Below are positions 45,701 through 53,639 of a stretch of 64,000 nucleotides of DNA, piece by piece; position 1 is the first letter of the stretch, and the number at the start of each line of letters is the position of its first letter. Position numbers and translations under genes: made by a program. The DNA is from Fibrella aestuarina BUZ 2 (lineage in GTDB: Bacteria > Bacteroidota > Bacteroidia > Cytophagales > Spirosomataceae): NCBI RefSeq assembly GCF_000331105.1, contig NC_020054.1:2983451-3047450 (forward strand). Reading direction: 5' to 3'. The notes under the pieces were generated by a model. That model was given only the letters and a program-made list of their open reading frames with translations. It made no database searches and was not told the DNA's origin.

Positions 45701-46016
45701 AACGCGGGCTACCTGCAACGGGGCTACGGCCAACAACAACGCCAGCATCAGCCTGTCGAATCTGCAAAACACGACCCGGGCCGCCATCTCGACGGCTGAC
45801 GGCACTACCGTGGCTGACTTCAGCGGTGCCACAGTCGTTAGCGGAAACGCCATCACGTTCAGCAACCTGCCGAACCCGGCACAGCGCGTAACGTACCTGG
45901 TGCGTCTGTACAACGCCAACGGTTGTTTCACCGACGTGACCGTCACGCTTGATCCGGCCGAATGCGTTTGCCCGACACCGAAATGCGTACCGGTTAGCAT
46001 TCGTAAGATCCGGTAG
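42753..46016 (+). CDS. Large repetitive surface protein (SdrD-B, DUF11 and Ig-like domains)
   Basis: This is a secreted, probably adhesive protein. I start it at 42753 (MQTYVYLLKPRWLHLFILWV, signal helix ending near TLAYSSP); the longer frame from 42690 adds an implausible leader. In the 1087-residue product the order is an SdrD B-like domain (about 40-165, GNYVFQDKNQNGIFDGTDVGIAGTRVYLY), a DUF11-type repeat (about 170-280, LIITKTSNSFSVARGATSSFAISVSNVGG), a cysteine-containing Ig-like unit, then eight Ig/PKD-like units of about 72-80 residues, six of them close copies (TVNPAVTATVASATICDG, YSVVVTNSNGCSTTATATV). The C-terminus has a CVCPTPKC cluster and the ending VSIRKIR. It is rich in Thr and Ser. 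Adhesion or biofilm function is inferred; no type IX tail is recognisable. Confidence 0.82.
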   Translation: MQTYVYLLKPRWLHLFILWVSFALGATTLAYSSPTGGRSAPPATPGNYVFQDKNQNGIFDGTDVGIAGTRVYLYQSNGVFVETATTTSTGQFSFTSTLQASTSYDIRIRPVDAPAGLKLSAANQGSDDAIDSDASLVGSTAVITATTNGSGQFASFFGFGYQAGDPDLIITKTSNSFSVARGATSSFAISVSNVGGSDAAGVTVKDTLDPGMGYVSSSPAATTALLGNGQVEVTWGGASTTLGAGVTLNYTLTVTANTDGVLTNIAAVTATTPDATPRNNVARACFTVPVKICAGEAYVTSLSANLTNVEWFRDGVSVGTGSSLTIVTAGSYSYTSLSGGSDCGTSSCCPLLIYDGSVAPPTLVASASAICNGQTASLTASNCVGTLAWSTGAADNGLSSITVAPTVTTTYSVTCTPTAADACPASSSITITVNPSVTATVASATICDGTSTTLTANAAGGSGFSYAWTPTGSITGGQGTASIAVAPNTTTSYSVVVTNSNGCSTTATATVTVNPAVTAVIGVSPSNTICDGTTVTLTASGGAAYRWSTGEVGSTITVQPGTTTVYSVTATSADQCAGVASTTITVNPAVTATVASATICDGLSTTLTANAAGGSGFSYAWAPTGSITGSSTASAVTVSPTVTTTYSVTVTNSNGCSTTATATVTVNPAVTATVASATICDGLSTTLAANAAGGTGFTYAWTPAGSITGGQGTASIAVAPTTTTTYSVVVTNSDGCSTTATATVTVNPAVTATVASATICDGTSTTLTANAAGGSGFSYAWTPTGSITGGQGTASIAVAPSATTTYSVVVTNSDGCSTTTTATVTVNPAVTAVIGVSPSNTICEGTTVTLTATGGTTYRWSTTEVGSVINVQPTTTTVYTVTATSADQCVGVASTTITVNPTPVLTVNSLTICQDQEAVLSLTGCAGTVTWSTGTTGATLTVSPLQTTAYSATCVLSTGCSASIATQVTVNLAPTVQRADVVATRATCNGATANNNASISLSNLQNTTRAAISTADGTTVADFSGATVVSGNAITFSNLPNPAQRVTYLVRLYNANGCFTDVTVTLDPAECVCPTPKCVPVSIRKIR
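44052..45449 (+). repeat. Tandem coding repeats of the surface protein
   Basis: Six consecutive Ig-like units begin NPxVTA. Four are of one type (VASATICDG...NSNGCSTTATATVTV) and two of another (IGVSPSNTIC...SADQCxGVASTTITV), in the order A-B-A-A-A-B. Similarity is high at the DNA level, so copy number may vary by recombination between strains. Confidence 0.85.
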
Positions 46017-46072
46017 CCGCGGTAGTGAGCGTGCCCAAGAAGGCGCCTCACCACCCGAAAACCGCTAGTGCT

Positions 46073-46106
46073 AAAAAGCTCGCTACCGATTGGTAGCGAG
46101 CTTTTT
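46073..46106 (+). terminator. Terminator of the surface-protein gene
   Basis: AAAAAGCTCGCTACC (46073-46087) and GGTAGCGAGCTTTTT (46092-46106) pair perfectly over 15 bases around the loop GATT, ending in a T-run. It lies 56 bases after the stop. Confidence 0.92.
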
Positions 46107-46187
46107 AGGTTTAAAAGAGGTCGGTAGGCGGCTCAACTTTTAGCGGGAATAGTTTGTTAGCCATACAGAGACATCAGGTGTAAGAGT

Positions 46188-46195
46188 TATCTTTG
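46188..46195 (+). promoter_or_regulatory. -7 element of sufC promoter
   Basis: TATCTTTG matches the Bacteroidota TAnnTTTG element exactly. Transcription would start near 46202, about 27 bases before the sufC start chosen here. A clear -33 element at the right distance is not visible. Confidence 0.55.
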
Positions 46196-46228
46196 CACCT
46201 TCATTTTAGCCGGTACGTATTTCGTAAC

Positions 46229-46987
<759 letters not shown>

Positions 46988-47101
46988 CCGCTAGTCGAAA
47001 AGTCCTGAGTTTATAGTCTGGAAAGTCGCCTGGCCAGTGTAAAGGATCGACGGCTCAGCCTATGGACTTCTGCTAAACTGACTTTCGAGACTGTATAAGA
47101 C

Positions 47102-48421
47102 ATGAATTCACAACAATATACTTCGTTCAAAGACCAACTCGTTGCGGCGTTTCGCGAGGGGGAGGAGCGCATGAACGGTGCGAGCAAATCGGCGTTTCAT
47201 CAGATCCGGCGGTCGGCGTTGCAGACTTTTGAAACCCTGGGCTTCCCGACGATCCGGCACGAAGAGTGGAAATACTCGAACGTGAAAGCGATGGTTGGAC
47301 AGGCCTACGCCTTTGATAACGGCACCGCGCTGACGGCCGACGAGCTGGGTACGTTGCAGATTCCTAACCTGGAAGGCAACATTCTCTACTTCGTGAATGG
47401 CCATTACCGGGCCGACCTCTCGCAGATCGTGAGCCCGGCTACACACCTGCAAATCCGCAGCTTTGCCGAGGCGCTTCAAACCGACGCCGAGACCATTGGG
47501 CTGCATTTCAGCCGCTACGCTGATTTTCAGGATAGTGCCTTTACGGCCCTGAACACGGCCTTTGCTTACGACGGGGTGTTTATCCGAGTGCCCGACAACA
47601 AGGTGGTCGAGGAGCCGGTCATTCTGCGCTTCATCACCGACGTGCGGACGCAGAACGTGGCGGCTCAGCCCCGCAACCTGATCGTGATTGGGCGTAACGC
47701 CGACGTGAAAATTGCCGAGTCGTACCGCACAATCGGCGATAAGGCTGCCTTTACGAATATCGTGACGGAAGTGGTGGTGGCAGCCGACGCCCGCGTGGAG
47801 CATTACCGGGTGCAGAACGATTCTCAGCAGACCAACCACATCTGCCGCACGCAGGTCAGTCAGGCCGATAACAGCCATTATTACAACGCGACGATCACCC
47901 TCAATGGTGGGTTTGTGCGCAACGACCTGAACATCGTATTGAACGGTGAACACTGCGAGGCCTTTATGTATGGGCTGTACATGCCCAACGGCACGCAGCA
48001 CATCGACAACCATACGCTGGTGGATCACGCCATGCCGAATTCGTACAGCAACGAACTCTACAAAGGCATTCTGAACGATAAAGGCACGGGGGTATTCAAC
48101 GGAAAAATCTACGTGCGGCCCGACGCCCAAAAGACCAACGCCTACCAGTCGTGCAAAAACGTGGTGCTCTCGCCCGAAGCGAGCATGAACACCAAACCGC
48201 AGCTGGAGATCTACGCCGACGACGTGAAGTGTTCGCACGGAACGACAACCGGCAAACTCAACGAAGAGGCGCTGTTCTACCTGCAATCGCGGGGTATTCC
48301 GAAAGAGGCGGCGCGTACGCTGCTATTGTACGCCTTTGCCGAAGAGGTTGTGCGTAACATCAAAATCAAGCCGATCCGCGAGTATCTGGAAGGCGTGGTC
48401 GCTGAAAAACTAGCTTTATAA
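47102..48421 (+). CDS. sufD: Fe-S cluster assembly protein SufD
   Basis: This is the 439-residue scaffold subunit that pairs with SufB and SufC in the cytoplasm. Family features are HEEWKYSN (about 57-64), the central beta-helix with repeated short strands, and the C-terminal block SPEASMNTKPQLEIYADDVKCSHGTTTGKLNEEALFYLQSRGI (about 361-403) with the conserved histidine in CSHG. Length is usual. It follows sufC. Six small paralogous genes of unknown function start 14 bases after its stop, and the first could be co-transcribed with it. Confidence 0.97.
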   Translation: MNSQQYTSFKDQLVAAFREGEERMNGASKSAFHQIRRSALQTFETLGFPTIRHEEWKYSNVKAMVGQAYAFDNGTALTADELGTLQIPNLEGNILYFVNGHYRADLSQIVSPATHLQIRSFAEALQTDAETIGLHFSRYADFQDSAFTALNTAFAYDGVFIRVPDNKVVEEPVILRFITDVRTQNVAAQPRNLIVIGRNADVKIAESYRTIGDKAAFTNIVTEVVVAADARVEHYRVQNDSQQTNHICRTQVSQADNSHYYNATITLNGGFVRNDLNIVLNGEHCEAFMYGLYMPNGTQHIDNHTLVDHAMPNSYSNELYKGILNDKGTGVFNGKIYVRPDAQKTNAYQSCKNVVLSPEASMNTKPQLEIYADDVKCSHGTTTGKLNEEALFYLQSRGIPKEAARTLLLYAFAEEVVRNIKIKPIREYLEGVVAEKLAL

Positions 48422-48435
48422 ACCTATCCTGGCTT

Positions 48436-48792
48436 ATGGTCCCTCAGTCAACTCAAACGCTGCTCGATACGACGGTTCAGGCCCTCGAAAATGGCGAACA
48501 CACCACCGAATCTGGCCCCGCGCTGGTTGATGACTGGCTGAACGAGTTAAGCCATTACGACGGCATGGAAGCCGTGCGAGAGGCGCTCAGCAACCTTCAA
48601 CGAACGCTACTCAACACCCCCAATCCGGCTCAGGTACGTGTACTGTTGCTGGAACTGGCCGAGTATACCAACTTTTTTGCCCGGCAGGATGCTACGTATG
48701 CAAGCAGCCCCACGGCCCCCGAAAAGTTGGCTCAGCTCGCCAAGACTCTACAAAATCTGTTGGATAGCACGGCCGAAGTCGGTCATTCATAA
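48436..48792 (+). CDS. Small tandem-family protein, copy 1
   Basis: I do not recognise the function. This 118-residue product is the first of six related small proteins in a row. It has the shared pattern: an N-terminal helix (TQTLLDTTVQALENG, about 6-20), a block around GPALVDDWLNEL (about 27-38), a middle helix (VREALSNLQRTLLN), P-A-Q-V-R-V-LLLELAEYTN (about 63-76) and a last helix (LAQLAKTLQNLLDS). It has no signal peptide, membrane segment or cysteines, and is probably a soluble, acidic, all-helical protein. It starts 14 bases after sufD and could be in the same transcript; a strong hairpin follows. It is the most divergent copy. Confidence 0.8.
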   Translation: MVPQSTQTLLDTTVQALENGEHTTESGPALVDDWLNELSHYDGMEAVREALSNLQRTLLNTPNPAQVRVLLLELAEYTNFFARQDATYASSPTAPEKLAQLAKTLQNLLDSTAEVGHS

Positions 48793-48820
48793 GGTATAGC
48801 AGGTTCTACCTGCCCATTGC

Positions 48821-48889
48821 AAACGGAACCGGGAGCATCAGTGATTGCCACGCCAGAGCGGGCAGCCACTGATGCTCCCGGTTCCGTTT
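48821..48889 (+). terminator. Long perfect hairpin after copy 1
   Basis: Arms 48821-48843 (AAACGGAACCGGGAGCATCA...) and 48867-48889 are exact complements over 23 bases, with a 23-base loop. It probably ends the sufCD/copy 1 transcript. The rest of the gap to 49139 shows no convincing gene. Confidence 0.85.
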
Positions 48890-49139
48890 GTCATTTTCTA
48901 CAAACAATACAGGTAAGCAGGGGTTTTAATCTTGCGCTTCGGTATACTAACCCGCCGGGCGTAGGAGCGTGCGCGCTTTACGGTGTAATCAAGATCCACG
49001 GATACCCGAAAAGCCGGCATGCTGCCTCACCTGGCCAATACCTTAACGGCCTGGTTAACAAACTGAACGAACTACCCGGAGGCGGTTTGGGCCACTTGTG
49101 CACCTGACCACCTGCGACCTACGGATTTACAACGAACTC

Positions 49140-49511
49140 ATGGCACTTACTTCACAAGACCCCCAGACAACAGGCCTGATCGAACGCACGATTTCGACGT
49201 TTGACAGCGGTATTCAAAGCACAACGCCGCAAGATGGGCTGGCGTTGATCGACCAGTGGATTGACCTACTCGACCAGAACGGCGACGACGAAACCGACGA
49301 GATTGCCGACGTGCTCGAAGACCTGAAGACGGAACTGAACCCGAACCGGACGGACGGTTCGCCCGAGCCTTCGGTGATTCAGGCTTACCTCGAAGACCTC
49401 ATCGACATTACGCAGAGCGTGATGGATACGCCCGAATCGGCTCCCTACGAAACGGAGTTGTCGCGGCTCGTGTCGACGCTTGAAAACATTCTTGAACAAG
49501 TAGCAAAATAA
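49140..49511 (+). CDS. Small tandem-family protein, copy 2
   Basis: Function is unknown. The 123-residue product begins at 49140 (MALTSQDPQTTGLIERT); an earlier frame from 49098 lacks family similarity. It follows the shared pattern: LIERTISTFDSG (about 13-24), the family core PQDGLALIDQWIDLL (about 30-44), EIADVLEDLKTEL, an extended linker with NPNRTDGSPEP, VIQAYLEDLIDITQSVM and LSRLVSTLENILEQV. It is strongly acidic. It has its own leader after the hairpin at 48821-48889 and is followed by copy 3 after 63 bases. Soluble helical protein by composition. Confidence 0.82.
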   Translation: MALTSQDPQTTGLIERTISTFDSGIQSTTPQDGLALIDQWIDLLDQNGDDETDEIADVLEDLKTELNPNRTDGSPEPSVIQAYLEDLIDITQSVMDTPESAPYETELSRLVSTLENILEQVAK

Positions 49512-49574
49512 GCCCGTTGGTTGGCGGTGTGGTTTACACTGACCACACCGCTAACCCGTAAAGCCTTTACCCTA

Positions 49575-50105
49575 ATGGCGCAACCTTCACAATTCGCCAC
49601 GGCACTCATCGAGGAGACCGTGCAGACGTTCAACGGCGACGTAAAGACCGTATCGCCAACCGATGGCATTAACCTGATTGATCACTGGATCAGTGCGTTG
49701 CACTCGGGTGATGAGTCAACCAACCCGGTAGCCCACACGCTGAGCGAGCTCAGAATACAGTTGCAGGAGGGTACGCCCAACGGCGGTACAATCCAGTCGC
49801 TGATTCAGGAACTCGCCGAGCAGACGCATCAGGCGGCGCAGCACGTAGACGGCAGCGAGCAGCAGGCGCTTGCCCAGCTGGCCTCGGCCATGCGTGGGTT
49901 TGGTCAGCACTTGTCGGGTGGCGGCCGGGTAAGTGATCAGTCGCGGCAAGGCGATATGGACGATCCGACCGGCAGCAACGGTGGCCAGTCGAGTACTGTA
50001 AGCGATACCGACACGACCGGGGCCTACAGTTCAGACAATTCGGATATGGGTGGCGCGCCCACGACCGGCTCTCAGTCGGTGGGCGGTGACCGCTACGGTC
50101 AATAA
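49575..50105 (+). CDS. Small tandem-family protein, copy 3, with disordered tail
   Basis: Function is unknown. The 176-residue product starts at 49575 (MAQPSQFATALIEET). The first 110 residues carry the family pattern (LIEETVQTFNGD, SPTDGINLIDHWISAL, LSELRIQLQEGTPN, IQSLIQELAEQTHQAA, LAQLASAMRGFGQHL). A tail of about 65 residues rich in Ser, Gly, Asp and Thr follows (GDMDDPTGSNGG to the end), which the other copies lack and which is probably disordered. There is no export signal. The tail could be a linker or partner-binding segment. Confidence 0.82.
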   Translation: MAQPSQFATALIEETVQTFNGDVKTVSPTDGINLIDHWISALHSGDESTNPVAHTLSELRIQLQEGTPNGGTIQSLIQELAEQTHQAAQHVDGSEQQALAQLASAMRGFGQHLSGGGRVSDQSRQGDMDDPTGSNGGQSSTVSDTDTTGAYSSDNSDMGGAPTTGSQSVGGDRYGQ

Positions 50106-50243
50106 ACGACATTAGTCGGTGGCCGCACCGGACAGGCTAGTCAGACGTCGCGAGGTGCTGCTTACCAAGTGGTTATTCGCAATCAACACCTGCCAGTACC
50201 CGTGCTGTAGCTGGCTATATTTTCAATTAATCAATTAACAAAA

Positions 50244-50606
50244 ATGGCAAATCAACATTCACAAACCAGTGGCTCATCGGCCACTACGCTGATCGACGCT
50301 ACCATTGAAGCCTTCGACCAGGGCAAAGCAGCTTCACCCCAGGAAGGTCTTTCACTCATCACCGACTGGTATTCATCGCTGAAAAGCGACCACAACGCCA
50401 GCAATCTGGTGAAACCGTTGAAGGAACTGGAAGACGAACTGAAAGGTGGTAGCCCAAGCAACGAAAAACTGCGCGACCTGCTGACCGAACTGGCCGATCA
50501 GACCGAAGTATTGGGTCAGGATGCAGCTGGTGACCTGCCGTCGCGGTTGAGCACCCTCACGGTAGCCCTGCGCAACTTCGCCAGCCAGCTGTCGACGTCA
50601 GTATAG
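50244..50606 (+). CDS. Small tandem-family protein, copy 4
   Basis: Function is unknown. The 120-residue product has the family pattern in its clearest form: TTLIDATIEAFDQG (about 14-27), SPQEGLSLITDWYSSL (about 31-46), VKPLKELEDELKGGSPSNEKLRDLL (about 56-80), ELADQTEVLGQ (about 82-92) and LSTLTVALRNFASQL near the end. It is preceded by an AT-rich leader (50218-50243, TTTTCAATTAATCAATTAAC), suggesting its own promoter or strong translation, and followed by a long hairpin at 50629. It is the reference copy for describing the family. Confidence 0.85.
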   Translation: MANQHSQTSGSSATTLIDATIEAFDQGKAASPQEGLSLITDWYSSLKSDHNASNLVKPLKELEDELKGGSPSNEKLRDLLTELADQTEVLGQDAAGDLPSRLSTLTVALRNFASQLSTSV

Positions 50607-50628
50607 AAATGCTGAATGTCTGAATTAG

Positions 50629-50687
50629 GACCCATGGAGTTGGCCGACGTACGGCAACGGCCGCTGCGTTGGCCAACTCCATGGGTC
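50629..50687 (+). terminator. Long hairpin after copy 4
   Basis: Arms 50629-50645 (GACCCATGGAGTTGGCC) and 50671-50687 are exact complements over 17 bases, with a GC-rich loop. It lies 23 bases after the copy 4 stop. Confidence 0.82.
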
Positions 50688-50732
50688 TTGACTACACCAC
50701 GCTGAATCCAATCGTAACAAACCAATCGTCTT

Positions 50733-51080
50733 GTGGGAGGAACGAACGCCAACGAGCAGCATATGCTCGACGAAACCCTGGGTACGTTCCGGGGCGATCT
50801 TAGTACAGTGCCCGACGCTCAAACGGGCCAGAATCTAATCCAGGGCTGGCTCGATGCGCTATCGGGCGACGCCAATGTGGAGGCTGTATCAACCGGGCTG
50901 ACCCAGTTGCAGGCGTTGCTCCGGAGCGACGAACCAGATCCGGCGATGATCAAGGATGTGTTGGCCGATCTGGCTGCGGAAGCGGCCCGGCATGCCGAAG
51001 CACCGTCGGCCGAGGGCACCTGGACGGGCAAACTCGAAAGCTTATCAAAGATTTTGCAGAACCTTTCCGCTATACTCTAG
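50733..51080 (+). CDS. Small tandem-family protein, copy 5
   Basis: Function is unknown. The 115-residue product shows MLDETLGTFRGDL (about 11-23), TGQNLIQGWLDAL (about 31-43), VSTGLTQLQALLRSDEPDPAMIKDVL (about 52-77), ADLAAEAARHAE and LESLSKILQNLSAIL at the end. The start is a GTG at 50733, which gives an N-terminal length like that of the other copies; an ATG at 50763 is possible but would remove most of the lead-in. Copy 6 begins 7 bases after its stop, so these two are translated from one message. Confidence 0.8.
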   Translation: MGGTNANEQHMLDETLGTFRGDLSTVPDAQTGQNLIQGWLDALSGDANVEAVSTGLTQLQALLRSDEPDPAMIKDVLADLAAEAARHAEAPSAEGTWTGKLESLSKILQNLSAIL

Positions 51081-51087
51081 TACACAT

Positions 51088-51438
51088 ATGGAATCACACG
51101 AAGAAGCGACCGACCTGCTCGACAACACGATGGGTACGTTAACCCAGGATGTTGCCGAATTAACGCCCCAAAGTGGCAAGGGCATGATCGATCAATGGAT
51201 TAAAACCCTGACCGGCCCTGAGAACACGAAAGAGATCGTAGCCTCGCTGGAACACCTGAAAACGCAGCTTGAAGCGGGACAGCCTAATGCCGGTGAGGTA
51301 CAAAAAATATTGACGGAATTAGCCAATCAGACGCGGGAGATGAGCGTCATGGCTGGGCCAGAAGGTGATATCGTCACGCGGCTCGAAGCCCTTGCTGCCG
51401 CCCTTCAAACCGCCAGCGGCCAGATTGGTAACGCGTAA
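51088..51438 (+). CDS. Small tandem-family protein, copy 6
   Basis: Function is unknown. The 116-residue product starts at 51088 (MESHEEATDLLDNTMGTL); an upstream in-frame start at 50956 would overlap copy 5 and lacks family similarity. The family pattern is clear: LLDNTMGTLTQD, TPQSGKGMIDQWIKTL (about 26-41), IVASLEHLKTQLEAGQPNAGEVQKIL, TELANQTREMS and LEALAAALQTASGQI. It ends the array and is followed by the long hairpin at 51455. Confidence 0.83.
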   Translation: MESHEEATDLLDNTMGTLTQDVAELTPQSGKGMIDQWIKTLTGPENTKEIVASLEHLKTQLEAGQPNAGEVQKILTELANQTREMSVMAGPEGDIVTRLEALAAALQTASGQIGNA

Positions 51439-51454
51439 AGAATAGGCCAATAGG

Positions 51455-51534
51455 CCGGAATAGGAACGGGAGAAGGGAGAATGGATCGCTGGCTTGCGAG
51501 GTGTCCATTCTCCCTTCTCCCGTTCCTATTCCGG
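51455..51534. terminator. Perfect 31-base hairpin, bidirectional terminator
   Basis: Arms 51455-51485 (CCGGAATAGGAACGGGAGAA...) and 51504-51534 are exact complements with an 18-base loop. The right arm directly abuts the stop codon of the convergent UlaG-like gene. It separates the tandem family from the following minus-strand genes. Confidence 0.9.
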
Positions 51535-52371
51535 CTACATCGTTATTCGCTCACCCAGTTGCATGACCCGATGCTGGGTTTGTTCGCGTTCGCAGGCCCT
51601 GACGAAATCGACCGGATCGGCGGTGTTGAACGCGAACAGATCATAGTGGTGCGGCACTGTTAGTTTAGCCCCGATGCGGCGGCCCAGTTGGGCGGCCTCG
51701 TCGGGGTTTAGGTTACCGGCTACGCGCCGTTCGGGTTTATTTCCGTTGATGGGCAAAAACGCCAGATCGATCTGATAAGGCGCGAGCGTTTCCACAAGGC
51801 CCTCATACCAGAGCGTGTCGCCCGAGTGGTAGATGCGGTAAGGCCCCAGTTCGGCCACAAAACCCATGTATAGGTTCCGCCCCTCGGCATCGACAGCCAA
51901 CTCGTTATGGGCAGCCGGTACACCATGCAGGGTGACCGCGCCGATGGTGGTTTGCTCACCTGCGCTGAGCCCGATCGGCCAGGCTGGGTCGCCGCCAAGC
52001 CGATTAGCGACAAACGCCCGGTTGGCTTCGGGAATAACGAGTCGAGCCGTTGGCGACGCCGCCAATATGGGTAGCAGCGTGTCGGCGTCGAGGTGATCGG
52101 TGTGGTTGTGGCTCGAGGTCAGCACGTCGATCATCGTCAGCCGGGCCGGGTCGATCACCCGCTCCGATATGCGTGTGTGTGGCTTGTCGGTTTGAGCGTA
52201 TTTGAGGGTCAGCGAGTCCGAGAGGTAGGGGTCGAAGAGCAGGTGCGTGCCGTTGTACTGGAGCAGGAAACCACTCTGCCCCAGCCACCAGACGTGCAGG
52301 TGTTCAGGTACGTGTCGGGCGGCGGCAATGTCGGCCAGTAGGGCGTCGTCTTGTTGATGGGGCTTGATCAT
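51535..52371 (-). CDS. UlaG-like metal-dependent hydrolase (metallo-beta-lactamase fold)
   Basis: This is a 278-residue hydrolase of the metallo-beta-lactamase superfamily, closest in pattern to the L-ascorbate-6-phosphate lactonase (UlaG) and general MBL-fold groups. It has WWLGQSGFLLQYNGTHLLFDPYLSD (about 28-52), the metal-binding SHNHTDHLD (about 86-94), VPAAHNE (about 151), YHSGDT (about 180) and VPHHYDLF (about 243). There is no signal peptide. It lies 17 bases downstream of the aminotransferase on the same strand. The substrate is not defined by sequence; a lactone or phosphoester is likely. Confidence 0.86.
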   Translation of the reverse strand: MIKPHQQDDALLADIAAARHVPEHLHVWWLGQSGFLLQYNGTHLLFDPYLSDSLTLKYAQTDKPHTRISERVIDPARLTMIDVLTSSHNHTDHLDADTLLPILAASPTARLVIPEANRAFVANRLGGDPAWPIGLSAGEQTTIGAVTLHGVPAAHNELAVDAEGRNLYMGFVAELGPYRIYHSGDTLWYEGLVETLAPYQIDLAFLPINGNKPERRVAGNLNPDEAAQLGRRIGAKLTVPHHYDLFAFNTADPVDFVRACEREQTQHRVMQLGERITM

Positions 52372-52388
52372 ACAACAGGAGGTAAAGG

Positions 52389-53639
52389 TTAAGCGGCCAG
52401 TTCCTTAAGCGCCGATACCAGCGAATTCAACTCCGCCGGGGACGTGTAGAGGCAGGGGGTAATCCGGACACCCTGCACGGCGTCGTTGTCGATGGCGACG
52501 GTCCAGATGCGATACCGGTCGAGCAGGGTTTTGGCCAGGGCGGCGGGGGAGAGGCGGGCAATTCCCACGTTGGCGATTCCACAGGCCCGTTCGGGTTGGG
52601 CGGGCGTGTGGACCCGGATGCCAGGTACGTTGCGAACGCGGCTGGTCCAGTACTGTTGCAGGTAGCGGAGGCGGGCTTCTTTGCGTTCACCACCAATCTG
52701 TTCGTGGAAATTGATCGCGTCCATAATCGTCAGGTCGGTATGGACGGGGTGCGTGCCGGTATGGTTGAGTTTGCGGATGTCGTCGTCGGCAAAGCCAAAA
52801 TCAGCGAAGGTGGGCCACAGCTTCGAGATATGGGCTTTTTTCACGTAAAGCAGCCCCGCGCCGATGGGTACGTTCAGCCATTTGTGCAGGCTGGTGGCGT
52901 AATAATCACAGCCTAGGTCGGCGATTGAAAAGGTAAGGTGCGCAAAGGCATGCGCTCCATCGACCAGTACCTCCACGCCGTGCCGGTGCGCCATGTCGAC
53001 AATCTTTTTGACGGGCAGCACCTGACCCGTGATATTCACCAGATGGCAGATCATCAGCAGTTTGGTGCGGGGCGTGATGGCCCGTTCGTAGAGCGCCACC
53101 AACTCGTCGTCGGAGGTGGGGTGCAGCGGTACCGACAAAATTTTGTTGACGATGCCGTAGCGCTTTGCCTGCAACCGGAACATATCGAGCATGGCGCCGT
53201 AATCGTGCGTAGCCATGATGGCTTCGTCGCCTGCCTGCCAGGTCAGACCCGCAATCACGGTGTCGATCGATTCGGTGGTGTTGCGCGTGATGATCAGTTC
53301 GTCGGGGGAGCAGCCCGCCAGTTGGGCAAGCCGGTTCCGGGCGGCGGCTTTGTCGTCAAACTGGCGGGTGCGCAGGTAGTAGGAGCCCTCGCGGTTCACG
53401 TCGCGCACGTGTTGCAGAAACGCGTCGAGCACTGGCTTGGGCTGGATGCAGTAGTAGCCGTTTTCGAGGTTTATGTAGTCAGGTTTGAGCTGATACAGTT
53501 GCCGAATTGTGCCCCAGAAAGCTTCGTCGGTCGCCGTATCGCCCGCCGATTGCCGGGCTACGCCAGCCAGCAGCGTGTTCAGGTCGGCCGAGAGCAGCGG
53601 CACGCCCGCCATGGTTTGAAGAAAAGCCCGTTTGGTCAT
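52389..53639 (-). CDS. Class V aminotransferase-fold protein with Tat-like leader
   Basis: This is a 416-residue PLP enzyme of the class V family (isopenicillin N epimerase/cysteine desulfurase-like). The PLP Asp is in VLVDGAHAFAH (Asp about 227) and the Schiff-base Lys in ATSLHKWLNVPIGAG (Lys about 253). The N-terminus MTKRAFLQTMAGVPLLSA resembles a twin-arginine signal with KR in place of RR, suggesting that it may be exported with its cofactor bound. The C-terminal domain is complete. It overlaps the next upstream gene by 4 bases. It is not SufS despite being near sufCD, since it lacks the family's typical cysteine loop. Reaction unknown. Confidence 0.84.
   Translation of the reverse strand: MTKRAFLQTMAGVPLLSADLNTLLAGVARQSAGDTATDEAFWGTIRQLYQLKPDYINLENGYYCIQPKPVLDAFLQHVRDVNREGSYYLRTRQFDDKAAARNRLAQLAGCSPDELIITRNTTESIDTVIAGLTWQAGDEAIMATHDYGAMLDMFRLQAKRYGIVNKILSVPLHPTSDDELVALYERAITPRTKLLMICHLVNITGQVLPVKKIVDMAHRHGVEVLVDGAHAFAHLTFSIADLGCDYYATSLHKWLNVPIGAGLLYVKKAHISKLWPTFADFGFADDDIRKLNHTGTHPVHTDLTIMDAINFHEQIGGERKEARLRYLQQYWTSRVRNVPGIRVHTPAQPERACGIANVGIARLSPAALAKTLLDRYRIWTVAIDNDAVQGVRITPCLYTSPAELNSLVSALKELAA

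Noticed and set aside
47108..48286. A 392-codon antisense open frame over sufD
   Set aside because: sufD is certain here; the antisense frame has no family resemblance and arises from codon bias.
48817..49107. A possible 96-residue protein between copies 1 and 2 of the tandem family
   Set aside because: Its start lies in the long hairpin at 48821-48889, and the translation shares nothing with the family pattern.
52389..53639. Calling the class V aminotransferase SufS because sufC and sufD are near
   Set aside because: It is on the other strand, beyond the tandem family, carries a Tat-like leader and lacks the typical cysteine desulfurase active-site loop.
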